Shown here: positions 24,786-38,110 of the stretch, in pieces
Numbering within the stretch: the first letter of the stretch is position 1
How the letters are laid out: each line of letters opens with the position of its first letter
Assembly: GCA_013397075.1 (NCBI GenBank)
Contig: VWZS01006873.1
Coordinates: 140,143-204,142 of the forward strand
Length of the DNA: 64,000 bases
Direction of reading: 5' to 3'
Source of the DNA: Rhabdornis inornatus
Lineage: Eukaryota > Chordata > Aves > Passeriformes > Rhabdornithidae
Position numbers and translations under genes: made by a program
Notes under the pieces: generated by a model
Seen by the model: the letters and a program-made list of their open reading frames with translations, nothing else
Told to the model about the DNA's origin: nothing
Database searches by the model: none

Positions 24786-27700
24786 CTGTAGGAAACATAA
24801 AACCAGAAAGATTTAATTGACAATATCAAATTCCAGAATGTAAAACATCAGTACTATCTTCACACTTTTAATTTTTTTTTTTTATTTCAATGGCTTGTTT
24901 AAGGTTAAGAGGCATAGTTTTTACTTTTCCTATCTTCCTTCTACCAACATAGGAATTTTCATGTATAAGAAAAACAATTTGGGGATAGTTTTCCTAACTA
25001 TTTACAGCATGAATAATCATTTTATTTTTTCACTTTGTCTCCTAAAAAGCCAGCATTGAGAAAATCAAGATATAGGTGAAAATAACTTATGCAGCACTTT
25101 TCTCTTTATTATTTTCACCAAAGTTCCTGTAAATTTCTTTTTAACTCCAAGTTTGTTTTATTTTGAATAGAAAATCACAGCTCAATAAAACCAAACAGCT
25201 GCAAGAAAGAAATCAGATTTCCTCTTAAGGGCGTTCTTCCCCTCCCTTATGTTTGTCACCCTCTTTCTCTAAAAAATCTTCCCTTATGTAATATTCTTGG
25301 TAACATGTCTGCTTTATCTCTGCTTACACTGACTGAACTTCCTGAAAAGAAGATATGCCAAAGATCTGTTTCATAAAGGCTTATTCAAATAAAGGTTTGT
25401 TTAAAAGGGGGGAAAGGGGGGGGAAGTGGAAGAACTTTCATCAAACAGTAAGATACACTATAGCTCTGTGCTGCAAATGTCACGTGCAGTGCATTAAAAA
25501 GAAAATTAACTATGCGAGTACATCTACTAATGTATTTGAATGCGATAGTGAATGCTCATTTATTTAACATGTTTAGACAGGCAAAGCACTTATATTGTGT
25601 TATCTACACTCTCAGGCCTAGATACATATCCAATACAGTTATGCCTGAAATAATGTTGCATACTTTATATGTTATAAAGCTTTTTTTTTTCCTCAGGTTT
25701 TGTATATATAGAGAAAGCTATACGTTGCATTCATTAGGCAAGCAAAAACTGTACTCGTTTTGATAAGTAATATTGCTGTGTTTATCTTTCGGCATAACTG
25801 CCTTTTCAACTGCACTTCATTTTTTTCCCTTCAACGAGATTATAGTTTTAAAACAACTTGTTGCAAAAATCTGGTAGAGGAGATAACAACAGTGTATGAT
25901 ATGCCACAGCTAAATGGAAGAATTAGGACATTGTTTTAGAGAAATCTTGGACAATTAATTAAACCAGTCTATTAGCTTTCAAAGATGAGCAAACAAAACA
26001 GCATCGGTGACAGAGTATTTCAGTGGCAAAATACGCTAAGCTTCCAGACCTCAAAGTGGTGTAGAAGTTTCAAAGCAGAAAAGTGTCTTTGTATTCACCC
26101 TTCGGTATTACAGCAGCTGAAGGTGCTACAAAGTTTACAAACAATTTACTGAGAGGGGACCAAAGCATATCAAGGTTTACTAGTCTCTGATATTACATTA
26201 CATGGTGCAAATCTGAGTAATTTTCTCTAGAGAATAAGAAGATGAAAAGTGAAGACAGTACCAAAAATTTCTACAGACGCAGAATCCTAATGCCTGAGGA
26301 GGAAATCAAAAATTTGAAGAGCACGATCTGACATATTGCCTGCTACAATTAGTAAATATACAGAAGCCTTCAGAGTTAAACTGGGATAAAACCTCTTCTA
26401 GAGAGAAACAGGCTAAATTCCTAAAGTGTACTTAACTAATCTTGAAAATACATAGAACACACACTGCAATTTGAGAACCTGAAATTTATTTACTTTTGCT
26501 GCAAACATCACACAGTTAATTTATATTATTAACATGCACTTCTATCTTATTTACATACAGAATATATACAGACATGTTTTAGTATATTTTAATACAGAAT
26601 AAGAATTCTTTCTAGACTTCATCACTCACTGGATCTCTTAATAAAAATGAGTCACTGCAGAATAACCAACGGAGACTTTCTGTATACCAGCAAACATCTT
26701 GACATGCTGTGTGTACCCTTGGGGGGGGAGGGAACAGTGATTACTGGGTCTCCAGCTGCAATCAGTCTGGATCAGCTAAAAGACTGAGTCAGGCTCCTGG
26801 TGTTGCAGCTCCTCAGGGCGTTGACTCATGTCCAGCAGCAGATTAAACTCGGACAGCTGAAGAGAGCAGTGACCCCGGCTGCCTGCTCCACCCAGCTCCT
26901 GCAAACTGTCACACCTACGGCAGGCACAGCCTGGTGGGGTGTGTGACAGCTTTGGAGGCACAACAGTTTCTAGTTTGGCTTAATAAAGAAAATCAGAACC
27001 AGGGAAGTTAAATCCATTCCTGCATATGAATGCAAACCTTCAGCTCAGCATGATTCAGATCCAAGAAGGACATTGTTATTTTGTTTTCTCTCATCCCAGT
27101 CTATAGAAAATTACGCATTTAAGTAATCGTGACATACACATCCACAATTTCATTCCCAGATGAACTCCCAAAGGATGCATTCTTCCAGCTACTGGAAATG
27201 CAGCTCAGCACCTTTGCAGCAGCAGTCACTCATTGGGACAGGACATGGTGAAGTCCCCACTTGTCCCCTTCTATGCTTGCCTGCACAGAGTAAGGCAAGG
27301 GCTGCTGTTTTGAAAGATGAAAACTACTTTCTTCCCCTAAATGCAGTGAATGCAAACGTGCCGACCTTCATGCACAGTGGGAAGACTGTGGAAGAGAAGT
27401 CTTCTTGAGCCTTCTACTGTACAGTCAAACTGAGAGCACAAGTCAGTCAAGAGTGACAGAAAAAGTACTGTCAAGTGCAGAGAACCCGACAGAGGCTTCC
27501 AAATTTAATAGAAGTTCCAGTCGTGACTATCATATTAATTACTATGCTGTCTAGACACCTCTGGCAGGGATAAGGGCTCCCTTACAGGTGGCAGCTAAAA
27601 ATCAGGAAAAAATTTCTTCCCACAAACATTTCTACAGGCTAAGACACAACTGACATATATACAGCAGTCTCTCAGGAGCACAACAGCCTTTCATTAAGCA

Positions 27701-28400
27701 CAGAGCAGTGTTAAGGACAGGTTTTCAAAGGGATAATACGGAAGCCATAGCCAAGTACCAGTGGTGATTAGAAGGAGACAGGAAGATGTTTGTATGAAAT
27801 ATTTGCAAAGGCATGAAGATTTCATAAAGAAATGTGAAAGACTATTATTTATATGAGACGAGGTTCTGATTAAGCTGGCTAGATTTTTTTTTTGATCAAC
27901 TGTTCCTCTTGTCAGACATAGCTTAGAGGAGTGAAATTGTTCTACAAAGCTTTACCAGGCCAGATTTCTCAGTCCTAAGATGACACAGGCATCAGAGGAA
28001 GAGAAAGGATGAACAGATGTTTTAACAGGGATGAGTGACTGACAATGCCTCTGAAATAGTCATGGTTATATAATTTGGTCAGAAAACAATGATAGACTGT
28101 GATTTTTGGCCTCTTCTTGTCCATAATGAATACATTGGCCACTCATTCTGCCATTCTCTGCAGAGAGAAGATTCTTAGTCAGGCACAAGAAGTATGACAT
28201 TGATTATGTGGATGACAACGATTATATTTGTTGCTCACACAATATATCTAAATATTGTCAATGCAGTATATAATACAAGCAAGTCTAAAGGATTATAATA
28301 AAAACAGATTCAGCTAGAAACATTCAGGTTTACAGTCTTTGGCCTTACCGAATGCAAAGCGAAAAAGCACTCCTTTTGCTACTATAGGATTTTATCTATA
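24786..28400 (-). other. Start of the long ZFPM2 intron, unique sequence
   Basis: No exon recognised. It includes two G runs (25407-25412 and 25416-25423) that could form a quadruplex, and a moderately GC-rich block at 26750-26960 with two AP-1 consensus sites. A short frame in that block on the minus strand has no recognisable similarity. Confidence 0.7.
26785..26828. promoter_or_regulatory. Pair of AP-1 consensus sites
   Basis: TGAGTCA at 26785-26791 and TGACTCA at 26822-26828, 37 bases apart, in a locally GC-richer stretch about 2 kb upstream of the PR-domain exon. Both fit the TRE consensus exactly. Function as an intronic enhancer is inference only. Confidence 0.35.
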
Positions 28401-28411
28401 TTTTATCCTTA

Positions 28412-28957
28412 TGTGGCCGGATCTTATCGCTTTTACTCACCCATTCTAAACGGAGTGCTCCCTATCTTCGGGCTGGACGTACCCTGCAGGCGTTCCTGCC
28501 GGGGACGGGGACCGGGGAAGGAGGCCATATGGAACTACCTGCAACCTTGGGAGACCAGTTTGCCCAGGTGGCCCAGTCTCCAGCAGCATTTTATACCCTT
28601 TTTCAGGCCGATGTGTATTAAAAGTCAATCGTAACCATCGCAGCTTCCCCATCTCTGGCATGCATTCATTACGCGAGCAGTCCAGACAGTTCCTCCTGCA
28701 ATTCCCATCCGGTGCTCTTATCTTAGGGCAATTCCCACCTGGTGTTGTTATCTCTGGACAAATCATATTGCCCATCAGAGACAATAGCAAGGAAAAGCGT
28801 GCGTGCCTCGTGCAGAGGATGCATGGGAAGTTTCGTGCATCCTCTGACTTTATTTCCTCACCATCACAACTACTTACACTGAAAGGGGTCTTATGGGTTT
28901 TACGTGGTAAAGTAGTAATAAAAGTCTTTACTCTTGTGCCAGTGCAGAAAGGAAGGT
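28412..28957. mobile_element. LTR-like block, probably a solo endogenous retroviral LTR
   Basis: A compact GC- and CpG-richer block in AT-rich intron DNA, with no coding capacity. It carries two 30-base tandem copies (28698-28727 and 28728-28757, about 80% identical) like U3 enhancer repeats, an 11-bp inverted repeat (28813-28823 / 28836-28846), a minus-strand TATAAAA (28595-28589) and a plus-strand AATAAA near 28912-28920. Which strand is sense and the exact ends are unresolved; a minus-strand version starting TGTAAGTAG near 28880 is also possible. No retroviral genes flank it. Confidence 0.5.
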
Positions 28958-31900
28958 TTTAGATCAGCAGAAGGCTTTGTAACATTGGAAATCTGTTTCC
29001 TCAAAAAGGGTAATTATGATTCTGTGAAATTGAAAATAAGCTTCTTGATCATGTAATGTATTGTTTTATATCTGTGGTTAAATCAAACAAATTTACGTGA
29101 TATACAACACACACATGTTCAAGCAGAAGAAAAGAATAAAAATGTCTGCAAACACTGTGTATTTATTTGAACTTTTTTTCTTGTTCAGAATTCAAGGAAT
29201 GAAAAGTGCTCATTTGTTTAATCATCAAAAGACAGAAAAGCTAAAGAATATCATGTTGTGCAAACTCGAACAAAAAATTACACTTCAGCTGCATTGGCAT
29301 GATTTCTTTACCAAAAGATATCAGGCACTAAAGCAGTTATCTGACACCTTCAGAACGTCCACCAAATAGGAAGGTTATTTCAGGATTCTCTTCTTTGTCT
29401 GAATCTTTTACTGCAAATATTTCTGCTGATTGAAAAAAAACACCAACACCCTTAAATAAAATCAAGAAAACCCAAACCAAACAAAAATCTTCCTAATGAA
29501 AAATGAAAGAGTAAGGTCCTGATGTCCCTGAAAAACTGTGGACTTACTGTTCTTTGTAATGTTTATGATCAAGATTCTTGTGCAAACAGATCTGGTTCCT
29601 AACAGGAAGCTTATAAATCATACTCATAATTGCTGTCAAAACTGCAGTGGAGTGTACTGCAAGTTTCGATAATAAAGAATAGAGTCACAGTTCAAACTTG
29701 ATTACATTTTGGAAATTCATGGTGCTCTTACAAGAATCAGTGGTCTTAAATATCTTCTTCTCCTGCCAAATTTTTCACTTGCACTTTTTATTATTTATGA
29801 AATCAGTGTCTGCACAATGTCATGCAGACCTCTGCTGATAAACTCTAATTAAGATTAAGACAAGCCTTTTGGAAAGGATCCCATCATTAGCAAACATGAT
29901 AAATACAAAAATACTCCCTACTTGTCAACCAGGAGCAATTCAGTAACCTAACAGTATTATCTGTTGCTAGGCTACAGGGCTGACAAAGCTTCAATTATAT
30001 TGTATGGCCATACCTATAGAAAACTGTATAGGAAAATGTATCTAATATAAAAACATTTAACTTCATCCATGCTATCTGTAATTCATGGCTTCCCTCAACG
30101 GCCAAAATATCAGGTTAATAATTACACAGCATGCTGAAAAAATCTTAGTGATGTGTCATGTTTGCACAATTTTTTCTAATTTATCTCTATGATTGATAGA
30201 CATTTGCTTTGTAAAAATAATAGAATGCAAGCAATGGGATGCTGTAAACCAGAAGCGTAACTACATCTGGACTCATCAAGATATGGAATCACACTTACTA
30301 TAAAAAATATATAGTAAATTGAACCAATTAAATCATACTTAGATGTAGTAATACACTATCTTCTGTATTCAGAATAAGGAGTAATATGGTGATAGATATG
30401 TATGCTAATTCAAAACTTCATTTTATGTAGGACAGACACCTAAAATAGAAAAGAAAAACTTTTTTTTGTTTAAACAGCCCTCCCTTTTTTTTTTTACATT
30501 TCATTTTTTTTTAAACAAAGGGATCTCTACTATCCTATTAGAAACAAGGAATTTGCTCTGAAAATTTAACTAAATGGCCCTTCTCTCATTTTGATCCTAG
30601 AACCCTATAGCACTTTCAGAATCCTACACAGTGAGCCTTGTGATGGTGGGCTGCTGCCTTTTTGGGCTTTTTTTCCCCCACTTATGTTTTGTACATCTTA
30701 AAGAATGGTAATTTGGAATCGGTGGATACAGTCTGAAAAGAGATTATATATAAGGTCAGACTCAACTAACTCCACTGGGAAAAAGAGCTTCAAAATGGAT
30801 GAAACCATTTAGCCTCTTGATTCATATTGTTGCTTTTAGGAAAAGTACCTTAAGAGAGCAAGTAGCTCAAACCAGCATTTCCACTGAGTACAGGTGTTTC
30901 ATGGATTGAGAAGCATAATGACATATAAATATATTCAAAAGCAAATTCCAGTTTCCCAGTCTTTAGTAACAGATGATTTTCCTTGCTAAGCTATCTGTCA
31001 CGTTTTTTTGACCCAGAAATGCCACACACCTTTCACAGAAGTTTAGGAAATCAATAGCAATTTCTATTAAAAGTAGCTTTCAGTGCCAGTTAATTCCGAA
31101 GTATTACTTTTGTGTAGTAAAATTTGAGCTTACTGGACTTGATTGCGTTGCTGCAACAACATAATAGCCCATTTCCTGTACACACATCTTTTTGCAAGAA
31201 GGGTCAAAAGACTATCAGAATTTGTTTAAACAACAGACTGTTGCTCTTAGCAACTTCCAGGCACCATCAACTGAATTAAACCTTCCTCTCCCAATAAAAT
31301 ATTCCAACCTGCAAAATGTTGTGCTTTTTAGTAATGGTAATGTGGGTTGGAGTTAATTTATTTTCTTTCCTCCTTTGTTCCAGAGGTTAAGCATTTAGGG
31401 AAAATGTGCACAACACAATAGGATTGGATCTTCGTATTTGGGTTCCTTCTACTTCTCACCCATGTGGTTGTGACGACTCAGCATATTGAATGCCATTTCA
31501 GTACAGCACAAATTACTGGGCAGATCTCTAATTTTTGACATGAACAAAGTACATACATCTATATGTGGACACATTGTTTAATAAAAAAATTATAATTCAT
31601 TCAAATCCAATACTGTTGAAATTTTTGACAGTAGAGTGGTACAAGGAACAGAACTTATAAATTATGTGTGCCCCTTCTTTGAAAAATGCTTTGGAGGTTT
31701 CTTTGTGCATTGGCAAATACAGTAGGAATATGAGTTATTGTGTGAATCCTCCTGCACAGCACCTGATAAAAGAATAAAGAGCTGTGACATATTCTTAAAA
31801 CAATAGAGGAATTAAAGAGAAACAATGGGCCAGCTGCTTCATTAATACAATCAAAAGACAGCCCAGCACAGAGGAGTCCAGATAATTAAGCACTACTCTT

Positions 31901-34900
31901 TTAGACCTCTTTTCTGTAATAAAATTGCTAAAAATTTATTAACTACTTCAGAGTTGTTAGATAGATCTATGTACTTGTTTATTTGGGTTGATTAATGCCT
32001 TTTCAGTATTCTACAACATGCCAACTCATGGTTCATACAAGTTTTTGAATAAAATAATGTAGGAATAAGTGATATGGATCTGTGGTATATACAGCAATAA
32101 ATCAAAGGCATTTTGTGAACAGTCTTTCCAGTTGCTAAATAATTCTTAGCGTTTTTCACATGCGTACACAAAATATGTATTTTGCACAGCATTTTTGCTA
32201 TTAATGCACTTTAATGTTGGGGTTCCAGCCGTTTCTCTGTGAACCGTCTCAAAAATTACCCCTGCAAATTCAGACTACTCAAACTCTTGCAAAAAACAGC
32301 TTTAGTGATACATTAATGAGATGATTTCCTAGCTTCTTCTGTAATTTTTCCTTGTTTACTGATCAAAGGAAATTGCCAAAAGATATTTGACCTTTAATTT
32401 TAACTACCCACTGCATATTATAAGCCTGCAAAAACCAGAAAATCTACTATCCTGTATAAAATTAGACCAATATAGGGGACAAACCAGTTCTGTTGCCACT
32501 TTCACTATTTCGTGTTCAGCATAGAATATGGAGACTTCTTAATTTTTAACTCACTGAACAAAAAGCAAAATGAAGAAACTGCAGTGATATTTTCCAGAAA
32601 CAATACAACAGAAAAATACTCAACTTAATGGCTCTAGCCAAATTAAACCCCTGTGTTTAGAGATATAAGCTCTCTGACCAGAAACAGGGAAGAAAATACT
32701 CCTCAGAATATAGCTTTTGCTCCTTCATGTGAGTCAACCTGAGCTTTGGGTCTGACTTCAGCTTAGTCATATGCTGACAGGTGACAGTGTATTCATCTGA
32801 ATAGATGATTTTATGGTTAAAACTGTCAGGCATTATATAGCTGATAAAGAGGAAAAAAAAAAATGAAAGGAATTTGCCAGTCCTAGGGGAGAGAACTTCC
32901 TAAACCTGGCATCTTGGTGTGATTGTCAGGGGTCGGTCTTTCCCTTGCTGCAGCACAACTATCACTAACATCACCTCTTATGGCAGCAACTCTCAAATTC
33001 ACACTGCAAAAACCTTTCTCAGCTGAGCCCCAAATAAAGCACAGTGCTTCTGAAGAGTAAGGAGTGCAAGGAACAGATTTAGACCTCTTGTTTTTAACAC
33101 TGGTGTATGCCTGCATTTTGTTAGTTTGAGGATTTTCATGTTTCCTCCAATTAAATGTCTGCACGTAACACTCAACAGAGTTCTAATAGGTAAAGAGGCA
33201 AAACAGATTAGTGCTCCGAAAATATTCATAGGAAAATAACGTGGTAATTTTATTTGCCATTTTCCCCCCTGATAGAGCTGTCACAGCTTATTTACCACAG
33301 GGGGAGACAGTTAAACCCATATCCTTAGAAGTTCTATGCATTTAAGAGGCTTATATATCTCTTCTGGGACCCTCGTTCAAATCCTGGGCTAATCAGAATG
33401 AATACATATCTTTCTATTAGATGGCTCTAAAAAGTCTTAGGTGATATCAGCTCCTGGTGGACGACAGTCCACAGCGTAAAACTATTAAATGTTTGGCACA
33501 AACGGCAATACTCACGAAATGAAGCTGAAAAACTGTAATATCCTCCCACATCACAAGAAGTTAAGTCTGCTACTCAGAGGTTGAAATTAAAGCCTGCCAC
33601 AAATGCTAAACCTGTTCTATTTCCTTAATTCAGCATAAACTCAAACAAGGAAGTCGAAGGAGTTCTTTCCCAAGTTTAGCAATTTCTTCCTTTTTTTTTT
33701 CCCCCTCCTCTTTTCTGTATAAATTATTCTGTTTTGAATTGAGTGCTACATCTTTTTTACATTTGAATTAGGTGCCACTTGAGTGTTCTTTTAGAATTTA
33801 CTAAGCCTTCAGAAAGAAAATTATAAACAGCTTAAAAAAACCCGATAAACCCTTGCTGACATTGCCCACGATGCACTCCCACCACCACTGCAAAGGAGCT
33901 AGAACTTACTGTCAGAGCACACTCATCTCCCTTTTTACTTTTTAGAGGACCACTGAATGGACATTCTCCATAGAGCTTCCCAGGAGACATTCCCAGGTGA
34001 CACCCACTGCTCCCCCCAGCTTTTGTGGATGCACCAGGTTTCAGAGAAAGAGAAAATGCACCACTGAAACCAACTACTCTGAAGCAGGGCTTTGGATACA
34101 CACATTCCTACAATCCCTGCTTCCATAACAGCACAGCTGTAAGGTGACCTTTTTGTAGCCTTACAAACACAATCATGCCTGTGGATTGTCTTTTCAGAGT
34201 TATTTTGTGAGGCTGGAGCGTATGAAAAAAGGAGGTGATTAAATGAGACAATAGATATGCTTTAGTGGCACCTCTTTCTTACAGGAAAAGCAGAGTACAC
34301 TGCATCTTATCAATGGATTTTCTACTGTCTTGCACCTGCTACTGTAGGGCTCATTTCTTGCCCCTGGGCAAATGCAGAGTGAATGCCAAAGGCACCTGAG
34401 CAGGAGGAAGGATTATACAAGAGCTGTAGCGAGAGTTTGTATTTGTAAAGGAAAGCAACACAATAAATATAAGGAGAAATGGTTTTAGAATGGTAAAATC
34501 AAAATAAGAAACATTGGTTATAAGACCTGCCTGCTTATTCAGTACAGGAGCCATGCTCCAGAAAAGGCTTATGGCTTTGTGAGAAACAAAAGCCAGCTTT
34601 TATAATGAACAGAAGCTGGAGCATTCAGTTACGTGCACTGTAACCCAGAGAAAACAGTTGCTATCATTGTGAGTTATCTTGAACCTTTACTCATGTTAAC
34701 GTTCAGCTCACAGGTTGAAGTTCAGGAACATGTTCACCTCAACTGTAACAACCATGGAAGAAAAGTGGCACTTCCTGATTCCAAAAAGTCTTGCTCCTGC
34801 TTAAGCCATTAGAATATTTTACACTGGCTGCAGTGGAAACAAGTCTGTGACAAATCAGTGTCTTTCTAACTAAACAAGCAACTAAATAAAAGTAGATTTA

Positions 34901-37227
34901 CATGTTTAGTATGTTCTAAAATGTAGACACCATAGAAGCTATAATAAGCATCTAACCCAGCCTTCTCAATTTAAAAAGTACTTCATTAAGAAAACCTACC
35001 ACCACCCACAAACAAAACCCCATGCCAATACTCCAGATTTCCTCAAAAGGAGTTAAATCACAGGTATTATAGTTCTGCCTTTGAAAGCAGAAGGTAGAAG
35101 TAAATTGACTGAAAACTCTCAGTGACCAAAAGCATTTCCACCTTCCAAGCTATACATAGTGTCCAAGGCAAACAAGTATTATAAGCCACCACCAGTCTCC
35201 CAGTTAGTTCATCTAGTAAGAGACTATTAACAGCAGAAAGCAAAGACTGAACTACTCCTGGTCACAATGGAACTTAAAATATATATGAATGAGCAAATTG
35301 TTTAGATTCTGGCTGTACACACTAACACAGATTAACAACTGAGGAAGATTCTTCACTTGATGACTTCTTCCAAAGCAGGCTTAATAAAAAATGCCAGTTT
35401 ACTGAGCATCATACAATTGCATAGGAGCTACCATTGTGCCTGCTTGGTCAGCATGAGTTTAAAATGGCCAGGAAAAAAGTGACTGTATACCCAAAGGCAA
35501 GCTGTCAAAATTCAGTTTGCAGCTGATAAACTGATTACAAAGCTGCTTAAGACTTTGCTTGTAAACAAAAGCATTTATCAACTAATAATTTGCAATAAAC
35601 TGATGTAACTCCCAGCTGAGCCCCAAACTGTAATTGTCTTTACCATCTGCCTATTAAAATACCATTCTTCATCACCAAGCAGGAGCAGAAGGGAGAGAAT
35701 CTCCAACAACTACATAACTTGCATGCTTATAAATAATCTGTGAGCATTTCACACATTCATTATGATTGCCAGGTTTTGTATACTTCATTTTCTCTTTTTG
35801 AGAGGCAAAGAGGTGCAGTAAAGTGGCAGAAAAGAAATTAATAAATACCGCCTGGTGCAAGAAAAAATTATGTAAATCATCATACTCTGCAGTTTCCTAA
35901 TTTTTTTCTCTTTTTGCTACTCCATAGGAATATCATGATGGAAGCCCCCTCAAGCACAACTTTACAGATTAAACTCTCAATTTCTTTTCAACTTGTCAGT
36001 TTTCATTACCTTTCTTTCTTATGTATTCAGTTCTTACAGCTGCTTCAATGGGAAGCCAGTTAAAGCATACTGGCTCCCTAGGGGGAGTCTGCCAGGGTCT
36101 GAGGCATTCTGCAGGCTCCCTGGACTTCTACAGGTCACCCTTAAGAGCATTTTGCCTATCTTGTTGAGAGGATGTCTGAAAATTAAGTGAATTTACATGC
36201 TTTTATTTTCTAACTACTGACAGCCTTAGTCCTGAGAAAGGAGGCAGTGTGTAGACAAAGTTCAAAATTAACAAATACAGATGCTCACAAGCTGATACTT
36301 CCCAAGGGAAGAATCACTTTGTTAAATGTCTAAAATATTCAACATGAGGGGGAGAAAACAACTGATACCATGCAGAGAACGGCAGCCCCTCGAGATGTGT
36401 CTGCATGAAAAATTGAATTTAACAGAGAATCACACTATGATTTAGTGCAATGCACTTGACCAAATATTTCTGCAATCTGCACTCTCAGTCACCCACTGGT
36501 CTGAATGCAAGGCTGGGACCAGAGACCAACGATCAGCTTACCTCTTCAGAAATAACTGTGCAAAATGCACAGATGTTTTAAATGCAACTTGATTTCTCAT
36601 TGACTTTCCAGATTCAGACAAGAAAGACCTATTTAGCTGAAGTGAGGCTTTTTATGTATATGAAAAACATGTCATCGCTGGGAGGAAGTTGGGCATCTAA
36701 AAGCAAAACAGGAAGGTTCCGTCTGCTAATTGCATTGAAATGCAAGAAATTAAAGGACAGTCCTGTCACCCATGCTCACAGAAGCAGTCTCATTTTCCTC
36801 ACTGATAGTCTTTGCCTATCTTGTAGTGCCTTTGTCTGACCCTGTGTTACCACTAGTGTTCCCCTCGCCACCCCACTCCCTAGAACTGCAAAAAGAAATC
36901 ACACCACTTTTGGGTTTGATTGGGAGCTATGGACTTCATTGTTGAGATACATTCCACTCAAGGCAATTATGCTTGAAAACGAAGATAATTTTATATGTAT
37001 ATAAATACATGTACTCGTGAATATTCTGGCTGAACCAGGACTTCCTACCACAGTTCTAGGACAGAACCCAAATGGGGTGAAACAGAGGGAAAAGTGAAAA
37101 ACGGCGTGTATATGAAATTTCTTTTTCAATGTTGTAAAGAAACATTTTTGCTGAACACTAAAACATAGTGGTGAAAACCACCTTTCAGACCTCTGTAGTT
37201 CAAACTCATCATTTAAATTATTTAATC
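28958..37227 (-). other. Long ZFPM2 intron, mostly unique AT-rich sequence
   Basis: I see no exon or recognisable dispersed element. The part at about 35280-35660 is denser in plausible transcription factor sites and is listed separately. Poly(T)/(A) runs occur near 30463-30525 and 33690-33704. Short open frames are not supported as genes. Confidence 0.65.
35280..35660. promoter_or_regulatory. Candidate intronic regulatory element with GATA and forkhead sites
   Basis: Within 60 bases there are AGCTGATAA (35521-35529), a forkhead-type GTAAACA (35561-35567) and TTATCA (35575-35580, a GATA site on the minus strand), with further TGATTA/TAAT cores around. The low repeat content and site density resemble conserved noncoding elements common in introns of developmental genes. 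No alignment was available, so this is a guess from texture. Confidence 0.25.
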
Positions 37228-37395
37228 ATATAATGGCTTGGGTTGGAAGGGACTTTAAAGACCATCTAGTTCCAATGCCCCTTCCATAGACCAAAATGCT
37301 CAGAGTACCATCCAGCCTGGCCTTGAGTGTTTCCAGGGATGAGGCATCCACAATGTGGGCAATATGTGCGAATGCTTCACTACAGTGAAGAATTA
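37228..37395 (-). mobile_element. CR1 LINE 3' fragment
   Basis: The + strand reads the reverse complement of the CR1 3' end: GGGTTGGAAGGGACTTTAAA, GACCATCTAGTTCCAATG, then the standard continuation to about 37395. It is 5' truncated and lies about 230 bases left of the CpG island. Confidence 0.9.
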
Positions 37396-37620
37396 CAAAC
37401 GTTAAGTAACTTGGTCAGCTGACACCCTTAGCATGATAATGCTGAGCTAAGCTCAAAACTTACAGACAAAAGTTAAGAGTTTTAAAAAGACTTGTGTAAC
37501 ACTTTAGTTTTTTTTCTTTTTTTTTTTTAATGGTAGGGGGGAAAAAGAGAAAATATTGGAAAACACTAAACTGGAGTTAAAATTTTCTTTTGGTTACCAC
37601 GCAAAGAGACAAAGTTTGAG

Positions 37621-38110
37621 AATTTCCCGGCGAGCTCCTGCCGGCAGCACCCAGCCGCGTTCCCTGTGCTCCCCGCCACGGCCCGCAGGTGTCGCTGTGG
37701 CGCCGCGCGGGCGCGCCGCCGTTATTTATTAAATTTATTTAATTTTCCACAAGGCTGCCCATGGCCCCGCACGCCGATAACACCGCGAGCCTGATGGAAC
37801 CCCGCGCTCCCGACACCCGCACCGGCCTTCTCCTGCCACGACAGAGAGCGGGGCTGTCGCTGCCGCGGCGGCGATGTGTCCCCTCACGGGTGGGGGGGGC
37901 GCACCGGCGGTACCGCGGGTGACATTTTTGAATAAACTGCGGGATTGACGCGCAAAGCGAACAATATCGATTACAATGCTGTCTGCTCACTTAAGGAGCT
38001 GTTTAGAGGCTCCATCCCTTCTCCTGGGCAGCATCCCTCCCTGCTCCGGAAACAGCCCCGGTGCGGCGCTGCCCTGCGCCCCCACCCCGCGGCTGGGCTC
38101 CCTGTGCCCC
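37621..38110. promoter_or_regulatory. Intronic CpG island
   Basis: Counting by eye, 37621-37920 holds about 40 CpG dinucleotides, far above the surrounding intron, and CpGs stay frequent to 38110. An AT-rich insert (37731-37755) interrupts it. The island lies about 12.8 kb upstream of the PR-domain exon within what appears to be a ZFPM2 intron. CpG islands of this density usually mark promoters or polycomb-bound developmental elements. Candidates are an internal ZFPM2 promoter (minus strand) or a noncoding RNA start (either strand). Frames across it are long because GC-rich DNA lacks stops, and show no recognisable protein. Confidence 0.75.
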
